DNA of 38,144 nt from Dehalococcoidia bacterium (GTDB lineage: Bacteria > Chloroflexota > Dehalococcoidia > Tepidiformales > Tepidiformaceae): the NCBI GenBank assembly GCA_007118095.1, contig SKSF01000201.1:1-38144 (forward strand), in the 5' to 3' direction. Shown here piece after piece: positions 31,570 to 38,144 of this stretch. The number at the start of each line of letters is the position of its first letter. Within the stretch, counting starts at the first letter, position 1. The notes under the pieces are model-generated. The model had not been told where the DNA came from and searched no databases. It was given only the letters and a program-made list of their open reading frames with translations. The translations under genes and the position numbers were made by a program.

Positions 31570-32115
31570 CTAATTCTTCCAGAAGGGCATGCCGAGTTCC
31601 TGGAGCAGCCGGCGCCCTTCTTCATCTGTCCCGGCTGAGGTGACAATGGTGATCTGCAGCCCGCGGACTTTGTCGACCTGGTCGTATTCGATTTCAGGGA
31701 AAATAATCTGTTCCCTGACACCGAGGCTGTAGTTGCCACGGCCGTCGAATGCGTTGGGGTTCAGGCCCTGGAAGTCGCGGACGCGCGGGAGGGCCGCGGT
31801 GACGAGCCTGTCGAAGAACTCGTACATGCGGGCGCCGCGCAGGGTGGTGGAGAGGCCGATGGGGTTCCCCTCGCGCAGCCGGAACTGCGCGATGGACCGC
31901 TTTGCGCGGTTGATGATCGGCTTTTGGCCGGTGATGCGCGCGACGTCGTCTGCTGCGCGGTCGAGGGCGTTTCCGTCGGTGAGTGCTTCTCCCATGCCGA
32001 TATTGACCACGATCTTTTCGAGCCGTGGCACCTGCATGATGTTGGCGTAGCCGAAGTGCTCACGCAGCGAGGGGATGACTTCCGTTTCGTAGCGGTCTTT
32101 CATGCGCGGTGGCAT
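31570..32115 (-). CDS. rplE: Ribosomal protein uL5
   Basis: A 181-residue uL5: [40 protein letters not shown], and [20 protein letters not shown], followed by [14 protein letters not shown]. It binds 5S rRNA and contacts the P-site tRNA. ATG 32115 overlaps the rplX stop by one base (TAATG); an internal ATG at 32103 could also serve. Confidence 0.97.
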   Translation of the reverse strand: MPPRMKDRYETEVIPSLREHFGYANIMQVPRLEKIVVNIGMGEALTDGNALDRAADDVARITGQKPIINRAKRSIAQFRLREGNPIGLSTTLRGARMYEFFDRLVTAALPRVRDFQGLNPNAFDGRGNYSLGVREQIIFPEIEYDQVDKVRGLQITIVTSAGTDEEGRRLLQELGMPFWKN

Positions 32116-32432
32116 TATTCGATGTCCTCCCCGCTTTTCTTGCCGACCCGAACCAGGCTGCCATCTTCGCGTGCACGGAAGGTGACGCGGGTTGGCTCTT
32201 CGGTATTGGGGTCGACGAGCATGACGTTACTGAAATGGATCGGGGCTTCGCGTTCGATGATCTCGGAGGGCTGCCCCTGGCGCCGCGCGCGCTGATGCTT
32301 CTTGACGATGTTGACGCCTTCGACGATCAGCCGCTGGTGCTTGGGAATCACGCGGCGGACTTCGCCACGCTTCCCGCGGTCCTTCCCGGCGATCACGACG
32401 ACGGTGTCGCCCCGCTTGATCTTGGCTGGCAT
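32115..32432 (-). CDS. rplX: Ribosomal protein uL24
   Basis: A 105-residue uL24 with the KOW motif near the start ([20 protein letters not shown], then [20 protein letters not shown]). An early assembly protein of the large subunit. The junction with rplN reads GTGATG, so GTG 32435 or ATG 32432 may be the start; I use the ATG. Confidence 0.96.
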   Translation of the reverse strand: MPAKIKRGDTVVVIAGKDRGKRGEVRRVIPKHQRLIVEGVNIVKKHQRARRQGQPSEIIEREAPIHFSNVMLVDPNTEEPTRVTFRAREDGSLVRVGKKSGEDIE

Positions 32433-32803
32433 CACAACACCTCCGGAGCGAGGGAGATGATCTTCATGTAGTTTCGTTCGCGCAGTTCGCGTGCAACCGG
32501 GCCGAAGATGCGGGTCCCGCGCGGGTTCTCGTTGTCGGATGCGAGCAGAACGGCCGCGTTCTCGTCGAACTTGATGTAGGAGCCATCGGGCCGGCCGTAT
32601 TCCTTGGCGGTACGCACGACAACGGCCCGGACAACGTCGCCCTTTTTCACGTTGGCGCGAGGCTGGGCGACCTTGACCGTCGCGACGATGACGTCGCCTG
32701 GCCGGGCGTAGCGGCGCCGGGTCCCGCCGAGCACGCGGATGCAGAGGAGCTGCCGGGCACCGGAGTTATCGGCCACCTTGAGGCGGGATTCTTGCTGAAT
32801 CAC
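32432..32803 (-). CDS. rplN: Ribosomal protein uL14
   Basis: A 123-residue uL14 of standard length: [20 protein letters not shown], then [20 protein letters not shown] and [40 protein letters not shown]. It sits at the subunit interface and is the binding site of the silencing factor RsfS. The start is GTG 32803, overlapping the rpsQ stop by four bases (GTGA). Confidence 0.97.
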   Translation of the reverse strand: MIQQESRLKVADNSGARQLLCIRVLGGTRRRYARPGDVIVATVKVAQPRANVKKGDVVRAVVVRTAKEYGRPDGSYIKFDENAAVLLASDNENPRGTRIFGPVARELRERNYMKIISLAPEVL

Positions 32804-33177
32804 TCTGTCTTCTCCTCGTCGTTGATCCCGGCGGGTTCAGCCGCTTCGTCGCCCTGTTCTTCGTGCTTGGCGGAGACCTGGGTGGTCCCTTCGAGTTCGC
32901 GCCCGATGGTATCCGGCTGAATCTCGGCGACGTCGCCCTGGGTGAGCACCTGGAAGACGCGCCATCGCTTATGGCGGGAGCGTGGGCGCGATTCGATAAT
33001 GCGAACTTCGTCGCCGAGCCGGCAGCGGTTCGTCTCGTCGTGAGCCTTGTAGTGGCTGGTCACGGTGATGACCTTGCGGTAGAGCCGGTGCTTGCGGCGC
33101 CGCTCGACTTTGACCACGACGGTCTTGTCCATTTTGTCACTGATGACGGTGCCCTGGATGACACGTGGCTGTCCCAT
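32800..33177 (-). CDS. rpsQ: Ribosomal protein uS17 with acidic C-terminal extension
   Basis: A 125-residue uS17; the family is usually 80-90. The core is standard ([20 protein letters not shown], then [20 protein letters not shown] and [11 protein letters not shown]). About 40 extra residues follow, acidic at the end ([20 protein letters not shown]). It binds the 5' domain of 16S rRNA. ATG 33177 is two bases after the rpmC stop. Confidence 0.96.
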   Translation of the reverse strand: MGQPRVIQGTVISDKMDKTVVVKVERRRKHRLYRKVITVTSHYKAHDETNRCRLGDEVRIIESRPRSRHKRWRVFQVLTQGDVAEIQPDTIGRELEGTTQVSAKHEEQGDEAAEPAGINDEEKTE

Positions 33178-33179
33178 CG

Positions 33180-33398
33180 TTATTCCTCCGTTTCCGCAGC
33201 TTGTAGCTGGCGCTCGCGGCGGATGGTCCGGAGGCGCGCGATGCGCTTGCGGGCGTTCCGCAGTTCGCGGACGTTTTCGAGCTGGCGACTTGCATGCTGG
33301 AACCGGAGGGTGAAGAGAGCCCGGTAGGCTTCGTTAATCTCCTGGTCCAGGTCGCTGTCGTCCATGCGGCGGACTTCGTTTGCCTCGTTATTCGCCAT
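33180..33398 (-). CDS. rpmC: Ribosomal protein uL29
   Basis: A 72-residue helical uL29: EVRRMDDSDLDQEINEAYRA, LFTLRFQHASRQLENVRELR, then NARKRIARLRTIRRER. It lies at the peptide exit tunnel, where SRP and trigger factor dock. It starts five bases after the rplP stop. Confidence 0.95.
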   Translation of the reverse strand: MANNEANEVRRMDDSDLDQEINEAYRALFTLRFQHASRQLENVRELRNARKRIARLRTIRRERQLQAAETEE

Positions 33399-33403
33399 GG
33401 TTG

Positions 33404-33823
33404 CTACACCGCGAGTTCATCCCGTTCCACAATTCGTGTGGCAACGGGGAGTTTGTGAGATGCGCGCCGGAGGGCTTCGAGCGCGACTTCGCGCGACACA
33501 CCGGCGACTTCGAAGAGGATCCGGTTCGGTTTAACGACGGACACCCAGCGGTCGGGGGCGCCTTTGCCGGAGCCCATGCGGGTTTCGGCGGGTTTGGCGC
33601 TGACGGACTTATCGGGAAAGATACGGATCCAGATCTTTCCCCCACGGCGCATCTGGTGGTTCATGGCGCGGCGGGCAGATTCGATCTGACGGGCATCGAC
33701 CCAGCCGGCGCTTTCGGCCTGGAGGCCGAATTCGCCGAATGCGACGTAGTTGCCGCTGATGGCTTTCCCGCTCATCCGGCCGCGATGGTGCTTGCGATGC
33801 TTGACGCGTCGTGGTTGCAGCAT
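33404..33823 (-). CDS. rplP: Ribosomal protein uL16
   Basis: A 139-residue uL16, the usual length, from ATG 33823: [20 protein letters not shown], then [20 protein letters not shown] and [40 protein letters not shown]. It is needed for the peptidyl transferase region and A-site tRNA binding. Its ATG follows the rpsC stop by one base. Confidence 0.97.
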   Translation of the reverse strand: MLQPRRVKHRKHHRGRMSGKAISGNYVAFGEFGLQAESAGWVDARQIESARRAMNHQMRRGGKIWIRIFPDKSVSAKPAETRMGSGKGAPDRWVSVVKPNRILFEVAGVSREVALEALRRASHKLPVATRIVERDELAV

Positions 33824-33824
33824 G

Positions 33825-34640
33825 CTAGGAGCCTCCCTCCTGGCTTTCGCGGCGGACAGCTTCCTGCTGTTCCATGGTGATGGCGGTGTGGCCGGGTTCG
33901 GCGGCCGGAGCGGGTGATGGGGGCGCGGGCTCGGCTGTCTCGACTTCCCCCGGCACTTCTTCTGGTGCGGCTGCCTCTTCGACGGGGGCTTCGGATTCGA
34001 CGCGCTCGGGCTCGAGGAGGACGTCTCCCTTGTAGACCCAGGCTTTGACGCCGATGCGGCCATAGGTGGTGCGTGCTTCGGCGAGCCCGTAGTCGATATC
34101 GGCGCGCAGGGTGTGCCTGGGGACGCGGCCGGCGGTTTCGACTTCGTTGCGCGACATCTCAGCGCCACCGAGACGGCCGGAGATGGACACGCGGACGCCA
34201 CGGGCTCCCCGCTGCATGGTGCGCTGGACGGCCTGCTTGACCGCGCGGCGGAACGCGACGCGGCGTTCGAGCTGGTCGGCAACGGACCGGGCAACCAGGT
34301 AGGCATCGAGCTCGGGCGTGCGGATCTCCTGGATGTTCACGCGGATCCGGCCACCAGTGACTCTTTCGAGGGCATTCCGGAGCTCTTCGACCTTGGCGCC
34401 ACCGCGGCCGATGACGATCCCTGGCTTGGCGGTGTGAATGGTCACGGTGACGAGGTTCGCATTCCGGTCGATTTCGACGCGGCTGATGCTGGCGTCCGGG
34501 AGTTGCTTGAGGATGTACTCGCGCAGCCGGAGGTCTTCATGCAGCTTTGCCGTGTAATCGCGCTGGGTTGCGAACCACTTCGATTCCCAGTCGTAGATGT
34601 AGCCAAGCCGGAAGCCGTGTGGATGGACTTTCTGACCCAT
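33825..34640 (-). CDS. rpsC: Ribosomal protein uS3 with acidic C-terminal extension
   Basis: A 271-residue uS3; the core ends near residue 210 ([20 protein letters not shown]). It has the KH domain loop [20 protein letters not shown] and the C-terminal fold [20 protein letters not shown]. About 60 further residues are rich in Glu, Pro and Ala ([20 protein letters not shown]), then a less acidic end. uS3 shapes the mRNA entry channel. It follows rplV by two bases. Confidence 0.96.
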   Translation of the reverse strand: MGQKVHPHGFRLGYIYDWESKWFATQRDYTAKLHEDLRLREYILKQLPDASISRVEIDRNANLVTVTIHTAKPGIVIGRGGAKVEELRNALERVTGGRIRVNIQEIRTPELDAYLVARSVADQLERRVAFRRAVKQAVQRTMQRGARGVRVSISGRLGGAEMSRNEVETAGRVPRHTLRADIDYGLAEARTTYGRIGVKAWVYKGDVLLEPERVESEAPVEEAAAPEEVPGEVETAEPAPPSPAPAAEPGHTAITMEQQEAVRRESQEGGS

Positions 34641-34642
34641 GA

Positions 34643-34981
34643 CTAGGCCTCCCGCTCATCGAGCACGATGGTGATGTGCGACGTGCGCCTGAGGATGGGG
34701 CTCACCCGGCCGCGCGACCGGGGACGGAAGCGCTTGAGGCTGCGGCCTTCGTTGGCGACGGCTTTTCTGATAACCATTTCGTCCACATCGAGGTCGAAGT
34801 TGTTTTCGGCATTTGCGGCGGCAGAGAGGACGACCTTGGAGACGGAGCGTGCGTGTGGTGATGGCGCATAGCGCAGCACGGCAAGCGCCTGGTCGACGTT
34901 GAGGCCGTCCAGCCGTTCGAGGATGAGGCGGATTTTCCGGGGGGAACCCGGGACATGCCGGGCTGTCGCTGACACTTCCAT
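34643..34981 (-). CDS. rplV: Ribosomal protein uL22
   Basis: A 112-residue uL22: [40 protein letters not shown], and the hairpin loop [20 protein letters not shown] that lines the exit tunnel near the macrolide site. It follows rpsS by two bases. Confidence 0.97.
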   Translation of the reverse strand: MEVSATARHVPGSPRKIRLILERLDGLNVDQALAVLRYAPSPHARSVSKVVLSAAANAENNFDLDVDEMVIRKAVANEGRSLKRFRPRSRGRVSPILRRTSHITIVLDEREA

Positions 34982-34983
34982 CG

Positions 34984-35274
34984 TTAGCGCCTCTTCACCT
35001 TGCTCTGCCGGTCGCTCTTGGCGACGTGCCCGCGGAAGGTCCGCGTCGGGGCGAATTCCCCGAGCCGGTGACCGACCATGTTTTCGGTAATGAAGACCGG
35101 CACATGGCGCCGGCCGTCGTGGACCGCGATCGTGAGCCCGAGCATCTCGGGGAGGATGGTGGATGCCCGGGACCAGGTGCGGATGACGCTGCGCTGGCCC
35201 GAGTTTTGCATGGCCAGCACTTTCTTTTCGAGCTTGGGATGGACGAAAGGTCCTTTTTTCGTTGATCGCGACAT
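34984..35274 (-). CDS. rpsS: Ribosomal protein uS19
   Basis: A 96-residue uS19 of standard length: [60 protein letters not shown], then [20 protein letters not shown]. It lies in the 30S head and contacts uS13. The gap to rplB is 10 bases. Confidence 0.97.
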   Translation of the reverse strand: MSRSTKKGPFVHPKLEKKVLAMQNSGQRSVIRTWSRASTILPEMLGLTIAVHDGRRHVPVFITENMVGHRLGEFAPTRTFRGHVAKSDRQSKVKRR

Positions 35275-35284
35275 CGGCTATCTC

Positions 35285-36115
35285 CTACCTGGTCCGCCGC
35301 CGGACGATGTACTTGCCGGTGCGCTTGTTCCTGCGTGTGCGGTAGCCAAGGGTGGGCTTCCCCCAGGGGGTCTTGGGCCCGGGCATACCGATGGGGGCGC
35401 GACCTTCGCCACCACCATGAGGGTGGTCGTTCGGGTTCATGACGGAGCCGCGCACCTGCGGCCTCCGGCCGCGGTGACGTGAGCGCCCGGCTTTTCCGAG
35501 CTTGATGAGGGAGTGTTCCGTGTTCCCCACCTGGCCAATCGTGGCAATGCATTCGATGCGCACCCGCCGCATTTCTCCGCTGGGGAGGCGCACGAGGGCG
35601 TATTCGCCTTCTTTGGCCATGAGTTGTGCGGATGCGCCGGCGCTCCGAACCATCTGCCCACCGCGCCCGGGCGTCATTTCGACGTTGTGAATCTGCGTGC
35701 CCGTGGGCATGTACCCGAGTGGCAGGGCGTTGCCGACGCGGATTTCGGCGTCGGGACCGCTCATGACAACCTGGCCCACACGGAGCCCGTTGGGGGCGAG
35801 GATATAGCGCTTCTCGCCATCCCGGTACTGGAGCAGGGCGATCCGGCAGGTCCGGTTGGGGTCGTATTCAATCGCGGTGACGCGAGCCGGTACGCCATGC
35901 TTGTTCCGCTTGAAGTCGATAACGCGATAGAGCCGCCGGTGCCCGCCGCCGCGATGGCGCACCGTGATGCGGCCCTGGTTGTTGCGGCCGGAACCGCGCT
36001 TCCCGAGGGAGACGGTGAGCGACTTTTCGGGTCGCTTCTTGGTGATCTCCTCGAAGCGATGGCCGCTGGCATTGCGCCGCCCTGGAGACGTTGGCTTGAA
36101 CTGCTTGACTGCCAT
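35285..36115 (-). CDS. rplB: Ribosomal protein uL2
   Basis: A 276-residue uL2 of standard length: [40 protein letters not shown], and the conserved C-terminal region [20 protein letters not shown], which includes the His needed near the peptidyl transferase centre. It ends with the usual basic tail ([11 protein letters not shown]). It starts three bases after the rplW stop. Confidence 0.98.
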   Translation of the reverse strand: MAVKQFKPTSPGRRNASGHRFEEITKKRPEKSLTVSLGKRGSGRNNQGRITVRHRGGGHRRLYRVIDFKRNKHGVPARVTAIEYDPNRTCRIALLQYRDGEKRYILAPNGLRVGQVVMSGPDAEIRVGNALPLGYMPTGTQIHNVEMTPGRGGQMVRSAGASAQLMAKEGEYALVRLPSGEMRRVRIECIATIGQVGNTEHSLIKLGKAGRSRHRGRRPQVRGSVMNPNDHPHGGGEGRAPIGMPGPKTPWGKPTLGYRTRRNKRTGKYIVRRRTR

Positions 36116-36118
36116 GGC

Positions 36119-36415
36119 CTAGATCCCTTCGAACAGTTCTATGGTGTCGCCGGGGACAAGGGTCACGACGGCTTTCTTCCAGTCGGGCTGCTTCGTGACG
36201 CGGCGCCCGAAGCGGCGCGGCTTGCCCTTCATGTTCATGGTGTTCACGTTGGCGACGCGGACGTTGAATGCGATTTCGACGGCTTCCTTGATCTGCGCTT
36301 TGTTGGCGCGCGGGTCAACGGAGAAGACGTACTTGTCCTGCGCGGTCAGCACGGTGGACTTTTCGGTAATGATCGGCCGCAGGAGAACGGCGTACGGGTG
36401 AATCTGCGAGGGCAT
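36119..36415 (-). CDS. rplW: Ribosomal protein uL23
   Basis: A 98-residue uL23: YAVLLRPIITEKSTVLTAQD, KYVFSVDPRANKAQIKEAVE, and the basic loop MKGKPRRFGRRVTKQPDWKK. It lies at the tunnel exit and binds trigger factor and SRP. Its ATG overlaps the rplD stop by one base (TGATG). Confidence 0.97.
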   Translation of the reverse strand: MPSQIHPYAVLLRPIITEKSTVLTAQDKYVFSVDPRANKAQIKEAVEIAFNVRVANVNTMNMKGKPRRFGRRVTKQPDWKKAVVTLVPGDTIELFEGI

Positions 36416-37083
36416 CAGCTTGCCTCCTTCGCCACGCCGCCGCGCGCTGGCCGCTGGTGTTCACCGCCCCAGAGGGATTCGGCGACGCGGACAGCGTCTT
36501 CGGTCATGACCAGCCGGTGTGCATTGACCAGGTCTACAACGTTGAGGTTCGCTGCCGGCATGACGGTGACGAAGTCGAGGTTCCGCGCGGCACGCTGCAG
36601 AGCCTCGTCGTGTTCGCCGCTCACGAGGAGCACGCGGCGGTCGGCGCCCAGGGCATCGAGCGATGCTTTGACGTTCCGGGTTTTTGCCTCGCCGGGAATG
36701 ATGCCATCGACGACGCTGAGCGTGCCGCCGCCCGCGTGATTGCTGAGCGCTGACCGGATGGCGAGCCGTCGCATCTGCCTGGGCATGCGCTTGGCAAAGC
36801 TGCGTGGCTTCGGACCCTTGGCACTCCCGCCACCCACGCGATGGGGTGCGCGGATGGAGCCCTGGCGCGAGCGGCCGAGGCCCTTCTGGCGCCGGGTCTT
36901 ACCGGAGGAGCCGGCAACTTCGCCGCGGCGCAGGGTATGTGCGCTGCCAGCCCGGCGGTTCGCCATGTGCATGACGTACGCCTGGTGGACAACGCCGGCG
37001 TTCGGCTCGATGGCGAACACATCGTCTGCGGCATCGATCTCGCGCAGTTGCGACCCGTTGCTATCGATGACTGGCAGTTTCAT
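36415..37083 (-). CDS. rplD: Ribosomal protein uL4
   Basis: A 222-residue uL4. The extended loop has the family signature [40 protein letters not shown] and [20 protein letters not shown]. The globular part ends with [20 protein letters not shown]. The loop reaches the exit tunnel constriction. In E. coli uL4 represses the S10 operon. Its ATG overlaps the rplC stop by four bases. Confidence 0.97.
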   Translation of the reverse strand: MKLPVIDSNGSQLREIDAADDVFAIEPNAGVVHQAYVMHMANRRAGSAHTLRRGEVAGSSGKTRRQKGLGRSRQGSIRAPHRVGGGSAKGPKPRSFAKRMPRQMRRLAIRSALSNHAGGGTLSVVDGIIPGEAKTRNVKASLDALGADRRVLLVSGEHDEALQRAARNLDFVTVMPAANLNVVDLVNAHRLVMTEDAVRVAESLWGGEHQRPARGGVAKEAS

Positions 37084-37715
37084 TGCATCACCTTCTTTGT
37101 GACGCGCACTCTCACGAGACCGCCTTTGGGCCCGGGCACGGAGCCGGCAACGAAGATGACGTTCGCTTCGTCGTTCCGGGCGACGACTTCGAGGTTGCGC
37201 ACGGTGACGTTGCGGTCGCCCATGTGGCCCGCCATGCGGGTGCCGGGGAAGACGCGGCCGGGGTCGGTACCGCCACCGATGGCGCCGGGGGCGCGGTGAC
37301 GGTCGCTCTGGCCGTGTGTCTTCGGTCCACCACGGAACCCGTGGCGCTTGACGCCACCCTGGAAGCCGCGGCCCTTGGACCTGGCGGAGACGTCGACGCG
37401 TTCACCGAGCTCGAAGAGGTCGGCGCCGAGCTGTTCGCCCAGGCTGTGGTCGGCGACGTTGCTGGTGCGGAACTCGGCGAGGTGGCGCAGGTTCTTGCCG
37501 CCGGCGGCCTTGAGGTGGCCTGCTTCGGGCTTGTTGATGCGCTTCTTTTCACCAAAGCCTAGCTGGACAGCGCTGTACCCGTCGCGTTCCGGCGTGCGGA
37601 GCTGTGTGACATAGCACGGACCGACGGCAAGCGCGGTAACGCCCCGGAGGCGTCCGCTCTCGTCGAAAACCTGTGCTGTCCCCAGCTTCTTCCCGAGAAG
37701 TCCTTCGATACTCAT
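37080..37715 (-). CDS. rplC: Ribosomal protein uL3
   Basis: A 211-residue uL3 starting at ATG 37715: [20 protein letters not shown], then [40 protein letters not shown] and [20 protein letters not shown]. The last contains the loop and Gln region near the peptidyl transferase centre. The frame is open 21 codons upstream, across the rpsJ stop, but this part is not conserved. Confidence 0.97.
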   Translation of the reverse strand: MSIEGLLGKKLGTAQVFDESGRLRGVTALAVGPCYVTQLRTPERDGYSAVQLGFGEKKRINKPEAGHLKAAGGKNLRHLAEFRTSNVADHSLGEQLGADLFELGERVDVSARSKGRGFQGGVKRHGFRGGPKTHGQSDRHRAPGAIGGGTDPGRVFPGTRMAGHMGDRNVTVRNLEVVARNDEANVIFVAGSVPGPKGGLVRVRVTKKVMQ

Positions 37716-37719
37716 ATCG

Positions 37720-38028
37720 CTACAGCTTGATCTCGATGTCGACGCCGCTTGCGAGCTGGAGCCGCATGAGGGTGTCAACGGTCTTGGAGGTTGGTTCGAG
37801 GATGTCGATCAGGCGCTTGTGCGTCCGGATCTCGAAGTGTTCGCGCGAGTCCTTGTAGACGTGCGGGCTGCGGATGACGCAGTACTTGGAGATCTCGGTA
37901 GGCAGCGGCACGGGCCCGGCAACGGCGGCACCGGTGCGCTCCGCGGCCTCGACGATCTGGCGTGCAGACTGATCAAGCAGCCGATGGTCGTAAGCCTTGA
38001 GCTTAATGCGAATCTGTTGACGGGCCAT
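37720..38028 (-). CDS. rpsJ: Ribosomal protein uS10
   Basis: A 102-residue uS10 of standard length: [40 protein letters not shown], then [20 protein letters not shown] and [14 protein letters not shown]. It lies in the 30S head and, in E. coli, also serves as NusE in antitermination. It heads the S10 genes, 22 bases downstream of tuf. Confidence 0.97.
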   Translation of the reverse strand: MARQQIRIKLKAYDHRLLDQSARQIVEAAERTGAAVAGPVPLPTEISKYCVIRSPHVYKDSREHFEIRTHKRLIDILEPTSKTVDTLMRLQLASGVDIEIKL

Positions 38029-38050
38029 GGGGTACTCCTGTCCTTCTCCT

Positions 38051-38144
38051 CTAGTCCGACACGCTGGTCACGACGCCGGCTCCCACCGTCCGTCCGCCTT
38101 CTCGAATCGCAAACCGCAAGCCTTCTTCAATCGCCACCGGCTGG
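38051..38144 (-). CDS. tuf: Elongation factor Tu, C-terminal fragment
   Basis: Only the last 30 codons are inside the window; the gene continues to the right. The residues [20 protein letters not shown], then [10 protein letters not shown] and TAG, are the C-terminal barrel of EF-Tu (the common form is [16 protein letters not shown]). EF-Tu brings aminoacyl-tRNA to the ribosome. The place directly before rpsJ is the classical str-S10 junction, so the main promoter of the cluster is probably outside the window. Confidence 0.97.
   Translation of the reverse strand, partial: QPVAIEEGLRFAIREGGRTVGAGVVTSVSD

Overview
The window is a GC-rich bacterial chromosome segment, most likely from Chloroflexota (a Dehalococcoidia or Tepidiforma-like lineage is my best guess). 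That placement is inference from the gene mix: an S10-spc-alpha ribosomal cluster running into truA-rplM-rpsI, a DnaD/DnaI-type primosome, a deazaflavin (F420)-type nitroreductase, a tungsten/molybdenum aldehyde:ferredoxin oxidoreductase and a methylmalonyl-CoA mutase. No rRNA, tRNA, CRISPR array, insertion sequence or prophage gene was found, and no stretch over 300 bases lacks a gene.

Layout. Positions 1-4900 hold the 3' end of an acyl-CoA mutase, a sortase with a Pro/Thr spacer, a GNAT acetyltransferase broken by three frameshifts, a CtaG-like membrane protein, an FlK-like thioesterase, ComF, and a moaD-moaE-Nudix operon. Positions 4897-9071 (minus strand) are a replication operon: rplI, dnaB, a DnaD-domain gene and a helicase-loader gene carrying two AAA+ modules in tandem. 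Positions 9309-20223 are metabolic and accessory genes: an unrecognised nucleotidyltransferase-like protein, a fatty acid desaturase, a GNAT acetyltransferase, an alpha/beta hydrolase, a TetR regulator divergent from a deazaflavin-dependent nitroreductase with three operator-like sites between them, a GH15 glucoamylase, an M14 carboxypeptidase, an aldehyde:ferredoxin oxidoreductase and an epoxide-hydrolase-like protein.

Positions 20312-38144 (minus strand, read from high to low coordinates) are one nearly gapless ribosomal superoperon: tuf (3' end), rpsJ, rplC, rplD, rplW, rplB, rpsS, rplV, rpsC, rplP, rpmC, rpsQ, rplN, rplX, rplE, rpsN, rpsH, rplF, rplR, rpsE, rpmD, rplO, secY, adk, map, rpmJ, rpsM, rpsK, rpsD, rpoA, rplQ, truA, rplM, rpsI, ending at a strong hairpin terminator. 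infA is absent from its usual place between map and rpmJ, where a 200-base gap remains.

Functional links. MoaD and MoaE make the pterin used by enzymes such as the aldehyde oxidoreductase in the same window. DnaB, the DnaD-like protein and the double-AAA+ protein look like a helicase and its loading machinery. Several proteins of the translation and transcription apparatus (bL9, bL17, uL13, uS3, uS17, RpoA) carry long acidic, probably disordered C-terminal tails, a shared peculiarity of this genome. Most of the window is conserved housekeeping. The best leads are the tandem loader, the MoaD with residues after its Gly-Gly, the acidic tails, the operator/promoter arrangement at the TetR gene and the palindrome between rplQ and truA.
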